Source: Methylobacterium oxalidis (GTDB taxonomy: Bacteria > Pseudomonadota > Alphaproteobacteria > Rhizobiales > Beijerinckiaceae). Taken from it: a stretch of DNA of 64,000 bases. Below, one piece after another: positions 41,026 to 49,572 of this stretch. Position numbers and translations under genes: made by a program. The stretch covers positions 56,695-120,694 of the forward strand of contig NZ_BJZU01000017.1 in the NCBI RefSeq assembly GCF_007992195.1. The letters are read 5' to 3'. Position 1 is the first letter of the stretch. Each line of letters starts with the position of its first letter. The notes below the pieces were generated by a model, which was not told the DNA's origin, ran no database searches, and saw only the letters and a list, made by a program, of their open reading frames with translations.

Positions 41026-42057
41026 GTGGTGGCGCCTCCCCCGGTCGTGCGCGGCGGGCCGCGGCCGCTCGACCCGGTCGATCAGGTCGCGGCGCTTCTG
41101 CTCGCCATGGGCAAGCCCGCCGCGGGACGCCTCCTGAAGTATTTCGAGCCGGACGAGCTGAAGCGCATCACCCGCTCGGCGGTGCATCTCGGGGCCGTAA
41201 GCCCCAACCAGCTCGATGCGGTGGTGGAGAGCTTCTCGGCGGAGTTCGCGAACGGCGCGAGCCTCGTGGGTACCGCGCAGGAGGTGGAGAAGCTCCTCAC
41301 CGGCATCCTGCCCGCCGACCAGATCGCCGACATCCTGGCCGAGGTGCGCGGCAACGCCGCCCGTTCGGTCTGGGAGCGGATGGGCACGGTCTCGGAGAGC
41401 GTGCTCGCCGGCTATCTCGTGAAGGAGCACCCGCAGACCGCGGCGCTCATCCTGTCGCGCGTCAAGCCCGCCACCGCCGCCAAGGTGATGGGCCACCTGC
41501 CGGGCCCGCTGCGCAACACGGTGATGCGGCGGATGCTGAGCTTCAAGCCGATCGTCGACGAGATCCTGCAGAGCGTCGAGAAGACCCTGCACGAGGACTT
41601 CATGATCAACGGCCCGCGCAATTCCGGGGCCGACACGCACGCCAAGATGGCCGACATCATCAACAAGATGGACCGGGCCCAGATGGACGACGTGCTCTCG
41701 AGCCTCGCGGAGACGCGGCCGAAATCGGTCGAGACCCTGAAGGGCCTGCTCTTCACCTTCGACGACATCGTCAAGCTGGCCCCGCGCGCCCGCACGGCCC
41801 TGTTCGACGCGGTGCCGAACGACCGCCTCGTCCTGGCGCTCAAGGGGACCGACGCGGAGTTCCGCGGCGTCATCCTCGGCGCCCTCTCGGCCCGGGTGCG
41901 CCGCATGGTCGAGCACGAGCTGAACGGCGGGGAGCCGGCCGCGCAGAAGGACGTGATGGAGGCGCGCCGCAGCATCACGGACCTCGCCATGGAGATGGCC
42001 GGGCGCGGCGAGATCGAGATCAACCCGGGAGGCGAGGATGAAGCGCTCATCCGCTGA
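41026..42057 (+). CDS. fliG: flagellar motor switch protein FliG
   Basis: 343 residues with the three FliG domains: an N-terminal domain binding FliF, an ARM-like middle domain (LVKEHPQTAALILSRVKPATAA) and a C-terminal torque domain (FTFDDIVKLAPRARTALFD). The charged torque helix residues are present. GTG codons at 41026 or 41029 serve as start, 10 nt after fliN. The tail overlaps no neighbour; flhB follows 28 nt later. Confidence 0.94.
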   Translation: MVAPPPVVRGGPRPLDPVDQVAALLLAMGKPAAGRLLKYFEPDELKRITRSAVHLGAVSPNQLDAVVESFSAEFANGASLVGTAQEVEKLLTGILPADQIADILAEVRGNAARSVWERMGTVSESVLAGYLVKEHPQTAALILSRVKPATAAKVMGHLPGPLRNTVMRRMLSFKPIVDEILQSVEKTLHEDFMINGPRNSGADTHAKMADIINKMDRAQMDDVLSSLAETRPKSVETLKGLLFTFDDIVKLAPRARTALFDAVPNDRLVLALKGTDAEFRGVILGALSARVRRMVEHELNGGEPAAQKDVMEARRSITDLAMEMAGRGEIEINPGGEDEALIR

Positions 42058-42085
42058 GACCTTCCGGCCGGCGCGTCACTGACGC

Positions 42086-43150
42086 ATGGCCGAGGAGACC
42101 GACCAGGAGAGCCGGACCGAGGCGCCGACCGACCGGCGCATCCGCGAGGCGATCGAGAAGGGCGACGTGCCCTTCTCGCGGGAGGCGCCGACCTTCGCGG
42201 CGATCCTCGGGCTCCTCGTCAGCCTGAGCCTCGTCGTGCGCGGGCAGGCGGCGCAGATCGCGCGGGACCTCTCCGCGCTGTTCGACCATCCGGGCGGCTT
42301 CCGGCTCGAGGCGAGCGGCGACGTGCAGGTGCTGCTGCAGGCGGTGGGCCTCTCGGCCGGGCGGTTCCTGCTGCCGATCCTCCTCATCCTCGCGGGCTTC
42401 GGGCTCGCGGCCTCGCTGATCCAGAACGTGCCCCGCGCGGTGGGCGAGCGGATCCGCCCGAAATGGAGGAACGTCTCGCCCGCCGCCGGCTGGAGCCGGA
42501 TCTTCGGCCGGTCGGGACAAGTCGAGTTCCTGAAAGCCGTCCTTAAAGTCCTTGCCGTCAGTCTCGTCGTTCTCCTCATCCTGCGCTCGGAGCGGCAGAA
42601 GGCCGTCAATGCCATGTACGTCGATCCGAGCCAGCTCCCGGAGCTGATCCTCACCCTCTCGATCCGCCTCGTCTCGGCGGTGAGCATCGCCACCATCGTG
42701 ATCGTGGCGGGCGACCTCGTCTGGGCGCGCCTGCGCTGGCAGCGCTCGCTGCGGATGTCGCGCCAGGAGATCAAGGACGAGATGAAGCAGGTGGAGGGCG
42801 ACCCGGGCGTGAAGGCGCGCCTGCGCTCCCTCGCCCAGGACCGCTCGCGCAACCGCATGCTCGCCTCCGTGGACCGGGCGACCGTGGTGATCGCCAACCC
42901 GACCCACTTCGCCGTGGCGCTCCGCTACGAGCCCTCCGAGAACCCGGCGCCGCTGGTCCTCGCCAAGGGCAAGGACCTGATCGCCCTGCGCATCCGCGAG
43001 ATCGCCGAGTCGCACGGCATCGCCGTGATCGAGGACAAGCCTCTCGCAAGGTCGCTGTACGATGCTGTGCAGGTCGACCAGACGATCCCGGCCGAGTTCT
43101 ACCGCGCCGTGGCGCAGATCCTGTTCTTCCTGTTCGCGAGGCCCCGATGA
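42086..43150 (+). CDS. flhB: flagellar export protein FlhB
   Basis: 354 residues, with the usual soluble N-terminus (SRTEAPTDRRIREAIEKGDV), four membrane helices (about 30-215) and the cytoplasmic domain carrying the self-cleaving NPTH motif near residue 271 (VVIANPTHFAVALRY). It governs the switch from rod/hook to filament export. Its stop overlaps the next gene's start (ATGA), so the two are translationally coupled. Confidence 0.96.
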   Translation: MAEETDQESRTEAPTDRRIREAIEKGDVPFSREAPTFAAILGLLVSLSLVVRGQAAQIARDLSALFDHPGGFRLEASGDVQVLLQAVGLSAGRFLLPILLILAGFGLAASLIQNVPRAVGERIRPKWRNVSPAAGWSRIFGRSGQVEFLKAVLKVLAVSLVVLLILRSERQKAVNAMYVDPSQLPELILTLSIRLVSAVSIATIVIVAGDLVWARLRWQRSLRMSRQEIKDEMKQVEGDPGVKARLRSLAQDRSRNRMLASVDRATVVIANPTHFAVALRYEPSENPAPLVLAKGKDLIALRIREIAESHGIAVIEDKPLARSLYDAVQVDQTIPAEFYRAVAQILFFLFARPR

Positions 43151-43599
43151 GTTCTGCGGTCCACGATTTCGCGGCCGGGCGCTACGCCTGCGCGGAACAG
43201 GTCGCGGCGGTCGAGCGCGTCTTCGCCGCCGAGATCCGCGACTTCATCGCCGAGCTGTGCCTCCTCGACGGCGGCCTGCTCGTCGGCTGGGTCCACAACG
43301 AGCGCCACGCCAACATCGCCGACCTCGTCGCCTCCTCCGCCGAGCCCTTCTTCAAGGAGGCGACGCTCGCCTACGCCGACGCGGCCGACGTGCGGCTCGA
43401 CTGGGGCCGCTCGCTCCAGGTGGTGCTCGACATGGAGTTCGTGACGCAGCCCGTGACGGTGTTCTTCAAGCTCGTCCTCGACGGCTACTTCGTCGGCGTC
43501 GCGATCCAGCGGATCCTGACCGAGCACGAGCCCCCGCTCTGCCTCGACCGCTTCGCCCACGCCCTGTCGGACGCCCGTCACGCCTCCGCGCGGATGTGA
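43147..43599 (+). CDS. uncharacterised protein coupled to flhB
   Basis: A 150-residue soluble protein, with FAAEIRDFIAELCLLDGG, VHNERHANIADLVASSAEPFF and a beta-rich WGRSLQVVLDMEF to FFKLVLDGYFVGVAI. I do not recognise a family. The ATGA overlap with flhB and absence of signal or membrane helices suggest a cytoplasmic flagellar accessory protein, perhaps a chaperone or switch partner. Confidence 0.65.
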   Translation: MSSAVHDFAAGRYACAEQVAAVERVFAAEIRDFIAELCLLDGGLLVGWVHNERHANIADLVASSAEPFFKEATLAYADAADVRLDWGRSLQVVLDMEFVTQPVTVFFKLVLDGYFVGVAIQRILTEHEPPLCLDRFAHALSDARHASARM

Positions 43600-43674
43600 G
43601 GCTGCCCGAGGTCCGATCGGGAAGCCCGGGATGCGGGCTGCCGCGCATAGGCCCGCGCCTCGGGGAGGGAGCGG

Positions 43675-44337
43675 TCAGGCGCCCTCGGCCCGGCCACCGA
43701 GGAGGCGGCCCCCGAACAGCCCGTTGAGGCCGATCACCAGCAGGACCGCGACGCCGTGCGCCAGGAGATCCGTCGCGGTGGCGTCGTGCGGGTGGAGCGG
43801 CACGAGGAGCGCGGCGGCGGCCGCCGCGGCGGCGAGGCCCGCCAGGGCCGCCGTGAGGGTCGGCCGCAGCGGGCAGGCCCGACGCAGCATCAGCACGAGC
43901 AGCACGGAGAGCGGCAGCGAGACGCTGACCAGGAACGCGAAGCAGCCCCGCATCTCCTCCGCGTCCGCGACGCCGGAGGACGGCGCCAGCCACGCGCGCA
44001 GGCAGCCGAGCCCGCTCGCCCCGAGCCAGAGCGCGAGCGGCGGCAGGGGCAGGAGCGCCCAGGCTCGCGCCCGGCCCGGCACGCTCGTCTGGAAGGCGGC
44101 GAAGGCGGCGGCCGCCGCCGTCAGGGCGGCGCCGATCGCGGCGGCCTGAAGGTCCGGCACGGCGAGACGGAGGCGGAGCCCGGACAGGTCCGCGAAGGGC
44201 AGGAGGAGGAGGCCGAGCGCGAGGGCCGCCCCGCACCACAGCACGGCCCGGCGGCCCGGCGGCCGCAGCCGGCGCACGGGCGCGAGAGAGCCAGCGAGAT
44301 CCTCGACGAGGCGGTCGTGACGGTCGGGTTCAGACAT
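43675..44337 (-). CDS. nrsF: NrsF-type anti-sigma factor (DUF1109)
   Basis: 220 residues with six predicted membrane helices and a short cytoplasmic N-terminus. The layout matches DUF1109/NrsF proteins, which hold an ECF sigma factor at the membrane until stress such as heavy metals or peroxide. Cysteines in LGCLRAW and RGCFAFL lie in or near membrane loops; in Caulobacter such cysteines are needed for sensing. It overlaps the sigma gene by 8 nt, confirming the pair. Confidence 0.87.
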   Translation of the reverse strand: MSEPDRHDRLVEDLAGSLAPVRRLRPPGRRAVLWCGAALALGLLLLPFADLSGLRLRLAVPDLQAAAIGAALTAAAAAFAAFQTSVPGRARAWALLPLPPLALWLGASGLGCLRAWLAPSSGVADAEEMRGCFAFLVSVSLPLSVLLVLMLRRACPLRPTLTAALAGLAAAAAAAALLVPLHPHDATATDLLAHGVAVLLVIGLNGLFGGRLLGGRAEGA

Positions 44338-45001
44338 CGCGCCCCTCCCTGTCGGGCGCGAGCGCCGCGCGCAAGCTCTTGAGGGCGCGGTGCAGGTTCA
44401 CCTTCAGAGCCCCCTTGCTGCGCCCGGTCAGCGCGGACGCCTCCGCGAGGGAGCGCTCGTGGAGTGCGAGGTGCTCCACCGCCTGGCGCTGGCCCGCGGG
44501 CAGGCTCGCCACGGCCCGGGCGAGCCGGGCCTCGCGCAGGCGCGCCTCCTGGCCCTCCTCAAGGGCCTGACCGGGCGCCGGTCCCGCATCCTCCTGCCCG
44601 TCCAGGGAAGCGGGGTCGTGCACCTCCTGCGGGCGCCGGCTCTGGCGGCGCAGCGCGTCGACCGCCCGCCGCTGCGCGATGGCGCGCAGCCAGGGCAGGA
44701 ACGGCCGCGCCGGATCGTAGGTGGCCCGCGCCCGGTGGATGGTCAGCAGCGCCTCCTGCACCACGTCGTCCACGGCGGCGCCGCGCACGCCCTGCCCGCA
44801 CGCCACCCCTGCGATCACCGGCACGCACGCGCGCAGCACCCGGCGATAAGCCGCCGCATCCCCGTCCTGCGCCGCCCGCATCGCGGCCGAGAGGGACGCC
44901 TCGCCGGGTCCTGTCGCGTGTCGGGCTTGCATGGCGGGCAGCGCGTCCGAGCGGGTCCAGGTCGGACCCGGCATCGGCATCCGGTATGCGAGAGCGGCCA
45001 T
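44330..45001 (-). CDS. ECF-type RNA polymerase sigma factor (SigF-like)
   Basis: About 223 residues from ATG 45001 (ATG 44932 is an alternative). Region 2 is typical (VDDVVQEALLTIHRARATYDPARPFLPWLRAIAQRRAVDALRR, seen as separate VDDVVQEALL and PFLPWLRAIA parts) and region 4 ends with SLAEASALTGRSKGALKVNLHRAL as the recognition helix. It overlaps nrsF by 8 nt. An exact GTAACC-N16-CGAA promoter lies upstream of the operon, so it probably drives its own transcription, as SigF does in Caulobacter. Confidence 0.85.
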   Translation of the reverse strand: MAALAYRMPMPGPTWTRSDALPAMQARHATGPGEASLSAAMRAAQDGDAAAYRRVLRACVPVIAGVACGQGVRGAAVDDVVQEALLTIHRARATYDPARPFLPWLRAIAQRRAVDALRRQSRRPQEVHDPASLDGQEDAGPAPGQALEEGQEARLREARLARAVASLPAGQRQAVEHLALHERSLAEASALTGRSKGALKVNLHRALKSLRAALAPDREGRDV

Positions 45002-45027
45002 CCTCTGCCATCCGACCGGTAAGAGAC

Positions 45028-45168
45028 CTACTGCGTCATCGCCGTCTTGGCCATTCCAGGCGCGCGCCGCGTCCGGTCGCCCGCACGGATCCCGGCCGCC
45101 GATTCCACCGTCGCGCCCTCTCCCGTGCCCGGCGCCGCGTCGAGGAGGGCGGTGGCGAGGATGCTCAT
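45028..45168 (-). CDS. 46-residue protein heading the sigma/NrsF operon
   Basis: A short frame from ATG 45168 to TAG 45028, ending 26 nt before the sigma gene. AAGGA lies 9 nt upstream of the start and a GTAACC-N16-CGAA promoter 52 nt upstream. The product (MSILATALLDAAPGTGEG at the N-terminus) has no signal peptide or membrane helix and no family I know. It could be a small effector, a leader peptide or just a 5' segment of the transcript. Confidence 0.45.
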   Translation of the reverse strand: MSILATALLDAAPGTGEGATVESAAGIRAGDRTRRAPGMAKTAMTQ

Positions 45169-45219
45169 GAGATCTGTCCTTCAGATGGGGCGACCGGGTC
45201 CGCGCCCGCACCGTGATGG

Positions 45220-45245
45220 TTCGTCGGCGCCCGCGCGCCGGTTAC
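45220..45245 (-). promoter_or_regulatory. ECF (SigF-type) promoter
   Basis: On the minus strand GTAACC (45245-45240), a 16-nt spacer and CGAA (45223-45220). As I recall, this is the consensus reported for the Caulobacter ECF factor SigF, which pairs with NrsF. It stands upstream of the small ORF, the sigma gene and nrsF, so the operon is probably autoregulated. Confidence 0.6.
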
Positions 45246-45601
45246 GTGCGCGGACCATCCGCTCCGCCCTCCGAGCGCTGTCGGCCGAAATCGGCCCAGC
45301 CCGGCGGCGGCAGTGCCCGTCCCTGGCATTCTGTGGACCGGGTCTTTTATCCCACACATGGGCGGCATTCGCGGAATCTACGTAGGCGCGGTGATCCGGA
45401 CGCGTTCCCGGACGTTGACCGCCGCGAACGATGCCGACATGGATCGAAGGCATGCGAATCGCAGATCATCGACAGTCGATCCGATACATTTCACTGCAGC
45501 TTTCTGAGCAATTTCTGTCCGGCCTCGACAAATGTTAGCAAATTTTGGCCAATTGCTCGGAGACGGCGCACAAATATCGTCCTCCCGCGGGGATTGAACA
45601 G
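45246..45601. other. intergenic region upstream of ftcR
   Basis: About 356 nt between the sigma promoter and ftcR. The first 180 nt are GC-rich and without genes. The last 130 nt are AT-richer with an imperfect palindrome at 45537-45557 around TTGGCCAA, a likely promoter or operator region for ftcR. No terminator or RNA gene is visible. Confidence 0.45.
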
Positions 45602-46285
45602 ATGTATTTCTTGGTCGACGCCAGGGAATCGGTGAACGCGGGCTACCGGGCGAGCTTCGAGCGCGAGGGCGTCTCCTCCTTCGGCCTCTCCCCCGAGGAG
45701 TTCGAGAGTTGGATCGCCGCAGCCTCCGCGAGCGACATCGACGCGATCCAGGGCTTTCTGCTCGGCGACTTCGAGGATCGCGCCCGCTGCGCCAGCTTCA
45801 TCCGCAAGCACTCGCGGGCGCCGATCATCGCGCTGGCCGACGTGCGCTCCCTGGAGCAGACGCTGGTTCTGTTCGATGCCGGCATCGACGACGTGCTGCC
45901 CAAGCCCGTGCACGTGCGCGAGATCCTGGCCCGATCCGAGGCGATCTGGCGCCGCGTGAACGGCGGCCTGCCGCAGGCCGGCGAGGCGGAGGCCGCGCCC
46001 GAGCGGCTGAAGGTGTTCTTCGACGGGCGGGATCCCGAGGTCGACGGGGTGCCCCTCCCCCTGCCGCGGCGCGAGCGGCACATCCTCGAATACCTCGTGC
46101 GAAACCGGGGCCGGCGCCTGACCAAGGCCCAGGTCTTCAACGTGGTCTACGGCGTCTACAGCAACGGCGTCGAGGAGAGCGTGGTCGAGGGCCACGTGAG
46201 CAAGCTGCGCAAGAAGCTCAGCCAGCGGCTCGGCTACGACCCGATCGAGGCCAAGCGCTACATCGGCTACACCTACGTCGGCTGA
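45602..46285 (+). CDS. ftcR: flagellar transcriptional regulator FtcR
   Basis: 227 residues, the same length as Brucella FtcR as I remember it. It has a receiver-like N-terminal half (RAPIIALADVRSLEQTL, then DDVLPKPVHVREILAR) and an OmpR-type winged helix with LPRRERHILEYLVRNRGRR and VVEGHVSKLRKKL. FtcR is the master activator of flagellar genes in Rhizobiales. The ATG at 45602 starts MYFLVDARESV, matching the family start. The receiver lacks an acidic pair at its N-terminus, so phosphorylation may not matter. It overlaps the convergent lysozyme-like gene by 13 nt. Confidence 0.88.
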   Translation: MYFLVDARESVNAGYRASFEREGVSSFGLSPEEFESWIAAASASDIDAIQGFLLGDFEDRARCASFIRKHSRAPIIALADVRSLEQTLVLFDAGIDDVLPKPVHVREILARSEAIWRRVNGGLPQAGEAEAAPERLKVFFDGRDPEVDGVPLPLPRRERHILEYLVRNRGRRLTKAQVFNVVYGVYSNGVEESVVEGHVSKLRKKLSQRLGYDPIEAKRYIGYTYVG

Positions 46286-46842
46286 GCCGGCGCCGGCTGG
46301 CAGAAGCTCCGGGCGCCGGGCGTCCAGTTGCCGAAGCCCGTCGCCACCATGTTGGTGATGACCCGGCAGACGTAGACCTTCTGCGCCGGATTGTTGTTCG
46401 GGCCGGCGTGATAGCGCGCTACCGCGAGGGTCCAGCTCCCCTCCCGCTCCTTCAGCTCCTTGAGGAAGCGCGTCGCGTACTCGACGTTCTGGCGCGGGTC
46501 GATCATCGCCTCGATGGAGGGAAACCTCGCCCGGTGGTAATGGTGGTTGATCTGCATGCAGCCGAGATCGACCAGCCGCACGCCCTCGGCCTGAGCCTGC
46601 GCGAGGCGCCGCACGACGTCCGCCGCGCTCGTCCCGAAATAGGCCTTTCCCGCGATGTTCATGGCGTATGGCTGCAGCGAGCCGCGCTTGCCGCTCTCGG
46701 TCAGCCCCACGGCGTAGAGCATGCCGAGCGGCACCCCGTGCTTGGCCGCGGCCTGGGCCATCTGCTGCTCGCACACGTTCGCCGCGGCCGGGCCGCTACA
46801 GATACACGCCGCCGCGACGGCGCTCGCCAGGATGCGTCTCAT
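46273..46842 (-). CDS. exported SLT-type lytic transglycosylase (flagellar locus)
   Basis: A 189-residue exported protein. A signal peptide covers 1-21 (cleavage after AAA-N). The transglycosylase fold shows the catalytic E49 in GLTESGK, then LVDLGCMQINHHYH and the closing AVARYHAG. It probably opens peptidoglycan for the flagellar rod, a role taken by FlgJ's muramidase domain in enterics. The ATG at 46842 begins the signal peptide and lies 47 nt inside fliK, an unusually long overlap. Its last 13 nt overlap the convergent ftcR. Confidence 0.82.
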   Translation of the reverse strand: MRRILASAVAAACICSGPAAANVCEQQMAQAAAKHGVPLGMLYAVGLTESGKRGSLQPYAMNIAGKAYFGTSAADVVRRLAQAQAEGVRLVDLGCMQINHHYHRARFPSIEAMIDPRQNVEYATRFLKELKEREGSWTLAVARYHAGPNNNPAQKVYVCRVITNMVATGFGNWTPGARSFCQPAPAQPT

Positions 46843-48313
46843 GTCCCTCGTCCCGGCGCGCGGCCGGCTCCTCGTCCCGTGCCGGCGGCTGGCGGCCGGC
46901 CGGCTGGTCGGGCGTCGATCCGCCCTGGTTCTGTCCGCCGGCCATCGCCTGGAAGGCCGATCCCTGCCCCGGCTGCTGGCTCTGCGGGCTTCCGTGCGGC
47001 TGCCCCTGTGCCTGCCCTTGGCCACGGCCGGCCTGAGCCATCTCGGAACCGGCCGCCTGGATGCTGACGATCTCCGGCCGGTAGCCGGCCGCGCGCAGGA
47101 GCTCGGCGAGGCGGTGCTCGTCCTTGCGCAGCAGCTCCGCCGTCTCGTCCCGGCTCGCCTGCAGATCCATGGCGAGCCGCCCGTCCTGCAGGCGCATCCG
47201 GATCAGCACCGAGCCGAGCTCGTCCGGTTTGAGCTGGAGCGTGAGGAGGCGCACCGGCCCGTCCGCGCGGCCCTGACCGGGTTCGGGCACCGCGCCCGGC
47301 GCGGCGGGGGTGGCGGCGACCGCGTCCGCGATCTGCCGGAGCGTGGCCGAGGGCAGGGCCGGAGCGGCCGGGGCTCCCGTGGAGACGGATGGCGCGGGGG
47401 AGGCCGTGCCGCCGCCCTCGTCGGACCGCACCGGGGGCTCGGCGACGGAGGTCATCCCGTCTTGGGGAGCGGTCCGCTGCCGGCCCTCGCGCGCGTCACC
47501 GACCGCCGGCCGGGGCGCGGCGACGGGGCGGGCAGCCGCGGCCTCCCGGCTTCCGGCCCACACCGGCACGTCGGCGCCGGCCTCGCCCTCCGGTTGCGGA
47601 GGTGAGCCGGGTTTCGGGCCGGTGCCCGCCGGCCCGGCTGCCGGTACCGGTCCGGGCACCGTCTCGATCCGGGGCTGCGCGCCCTGGACGGCGGCGGGGC
47701 GGGATCCGCCCGCCTGCGCGAGCGCGGCGAGGCGCGCCTGCTCGGCGGCCGCGGCGGGTTCAGGATCCGGCGCGCCCGCCGAGGACGTCCGCGGACCCGG
47801 GAGTGCACCGGCCGCGGCTACGGGCGCGAAATGCGTCTCGCGCGCGAGGACCGACAGTGCCGGCCGCTCCCCGAGGATAGGGGGCGCTCCCGCCGCAGGC
47901 GCGGAGGCCCGCTCCATCAGCGCGGCGAGGCCGGCATCCGCGGCCGTTGCCAGGGCGGCAACCGGGCCGGGCGTCGGGACGGCGCGCGCGAGGAGAGTCG
48001 TGAGGTCGGCCGGCCCGTCCTGCTGCGCGGACGCGGCGATGGCCGCCGCGCCGGCCGGCGCGACGGGCAGCAGCGCGAGAAGCGCGCCCGCCGCGTCCGG
48101 GCGCGGCATCCCGGGCGGCGCTGCGGCCGCTTCTTCCCGCCCCTCCGTGTCCCGCGCGGGATCGGCCGCGTCCCCGGTCCGCGCCTCCGCGAGGTCGCCG
48201 AGGAGCGTTCCGAACCCGGCGGTCTCCTCCGCGCCGGTCTCGGGCGCGGGCCGGCCGAGGCCCGCCTCCGGCCGCTGCCGGATGCCGGGCAGCATCGTGT
48301 CGAGGGGGGTCAC
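46796..48313 (-). CDS. fliK: flagellar hook-length control protein FliK
   Basis: About 505 residues. The first 340 are low-complexity, Pro/Ala/Gly-rich and disordered, as in FliK. The conserved C-terminal hook-length domain spans about 350-420 (RLLTLQLKPDELGSVLIRMR, then LRKDEHRLAELLRAAGY). The last 75 residues are again Gln/Gly-rich. It starts at GTG 48313 with a GTGA overlap to motC. It also resembles the rhizobial MotD, which later work equates with FliK. Confidence 0.87.
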   Translation of the reverse strand: MTPLDTMLPGIRQRPEAGLGRPAPETGAEETAGFGTLLGDLAEARTGDAADPARDTEGREEAAAAPPGMPRPDAAGALLALLPVAPAGAAAIAASAQQDGPADLTTLLARAVPTPGPVAALATAADAGLAALMERASAPAAGAPPILGERPALSVLARETHFAPVAAAGALPGPRTSSAGAPDPEPAAAAEQARLAALAQAGGSRPAAVQGAQPRIETVPGPVPAAGPAGTGPKPGSPPQPEGEAGADVPVWAGSREAAAARPVAAPRPAVGDAREGRQRTAPQDGMTSVAEPPVRSDEGGGTASPAPSVSTGAPAAPALPSATLRQIADAVAATPAAPGAVPEPGQGRADGPVRLLTLQLKPDELGSVLIRMRLQDGRLAMDLQASRDETAELLRKDEHRLAELLRAAGYRPEIVSIQAAGSEMAQAGRGQGQAQGQPHGSPQSQQPGQGSAFQAMAGGQNQGGSTPDQPAGRQPPARDEEPAARRDEGHETHPGERRRGGVYL

Positions 48314-49572
48314 GGGTCGCTCCCGTTGATGAGACGGTCGATGCGCGCCACCGCCTCCTGCGCGCGGGCGATCGAGGCGGGGGTCGGCACGGCGCGGGGA
48401 CCGGCCCCCTCGGCCGGCTCCGGCCGCCGCGCCGCGGGCTCGGCCGGCGTGCGGATCTGCGCCGCGGTGGAGAGGGCCGCGTCGAGGAGCGTCGCGTCGG
48501 CCTCGGGCAGGAGATCCCGCTCGATGGCGCGCAGGGCTTCCTGGCCCTCCTCGAAGCGCCCGTCCGCGACGATCAGGGCGGCGCCCCGGTAGAGGCGGGC
48601 CTGGGCGGCGGCGCGGGATTCCGGATCGGCGAGGCCGGCCGCCCGCTCGGCGGCGAAGATCGCGGTCTCCCGCCGCCCCTGCTCGAGCCCGGCGCGGGCG
48701 ACGAGGAGGTAGAGGTCGCGCCGGCCCTCGGGCTCGATCTCGGCGAGCATCCGCTCCAGCCGGACCACGCGGGCCGGCTCGCTGCCGAAATCGAGCCGGG
48801 TCAGGGCGGCGGCGAAGCGCTGGCGGAAATTGCCCGCGTAGACCGAGCGCCGGAACCGGCGCAGGTACTGGATCGACAGGGCCTCGAAGCGCCGCGCGTC
48901 GCCTCCCTGCGCCAGCACGAAGATCTCGCGGCGGAGCGCCCCCTCCTCGACCAGGGTGCCGGGGGCCAGGAGCCGGGCGAGGTCGAGGAGCTCGATCGCC
49001 TGGCGCGGCGCCTCGCGCACGGCGAGCGCGGCCTGCGTCAGGGCGAGTTGCCCGGCGAGTCCCGGTCCCATCGCGCGGGCGTCGTAGCGCGAGAGGTGCG
49101 CCCGCGCCTCCCGCTCGCGCCCGTCGAGATAGGCGATCGCCCCGAGGACGAGACCCGCCTCGCCGTCGGCGACGCGGCTGCCCTCGTTCATCCGCCGCAG
49201 CACAGCCGGGCCGCCGCCGCCGAGGGCGAAGGCCACCGCCGCGCGGACGTTCTCGGGCGACGTCCAGGTCTCCGGCGCGGCGGCCAGCAGGCGTTCCTCG
49301 ATGTGCCCGAGGAGCTGGCGCTGCGCGAGATGCGCCTGCGTCGAGCCGCGGGCGATCCGGTCCTGCAGGAGCTGCAGGGTGCGCACCAGCTCGACGGGCA
49401 GCCCGCGCGGCGCCACGGGCAGCGGCTCGACGGGCGCCGCGGCGGGCCCCGGCCCGTCGCCGCCGTGGCCGTCGCCGGCCGCATCGGCCGGCCCGGCGAT
49501 GAGAAGGGCGGAGAGGACGAGCGCGACGGCCGCGCCGCTCCGCCTGCCGGGCATCGGGAGGCACGCCGTCAT
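48310..49572 (-). CDS. motC: chemotaxis/motility periplasmic protein MotC
   Basis: 420 residues. A signal peptide spans about 1-32 (ADA-A). The rest is mostly helical, with TPR-like stretches (GEAGLVLGAIAYLDGREREARAHL). It matches rhizobial MotC, a periplasmic partner of MotB needed for motor rotation. The start overlaps motB's stop (ATGA) and its stop overlaps the fliK start, so motB, motC and fliK are translated as a coupled set. Confidence 0.87.
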   Translation of the reverse strand: MTACLPMPGRRSGAAVALVLSALLIAGPADAAGDGHGGDGPGPAAAPVEPLPVAPRGLPVELVRTLQLLQDRIARGSTQAHLAQRQLLGHIEERLLAAAPETWTSPENVRAAVAFALGGGGPAVLRRMNEGSRVADGEAGLVLGAIAYLDGREREARAHLSRYDARAMGPGLAGQLALTQAALAVREAPRQAIELLDLARLLAPGTLVEEGALRREIFVLAQGGDARRFEALSIQYLRRFRRSVYAGNFRQRFAAALTRLDFGSEPARVVRLERMLAEIEPEGRRDLYLLVARAGLEQGRRETAIFAAERAAGLADPESRAAAQARLYRGAALIVADGRFEEGQEALRAIERDLLPEADATLLDAALSTAAQIRTPAEPAARRPEPAEGAGPRAVPTPASIARAQEAVARIDRLINGSDP

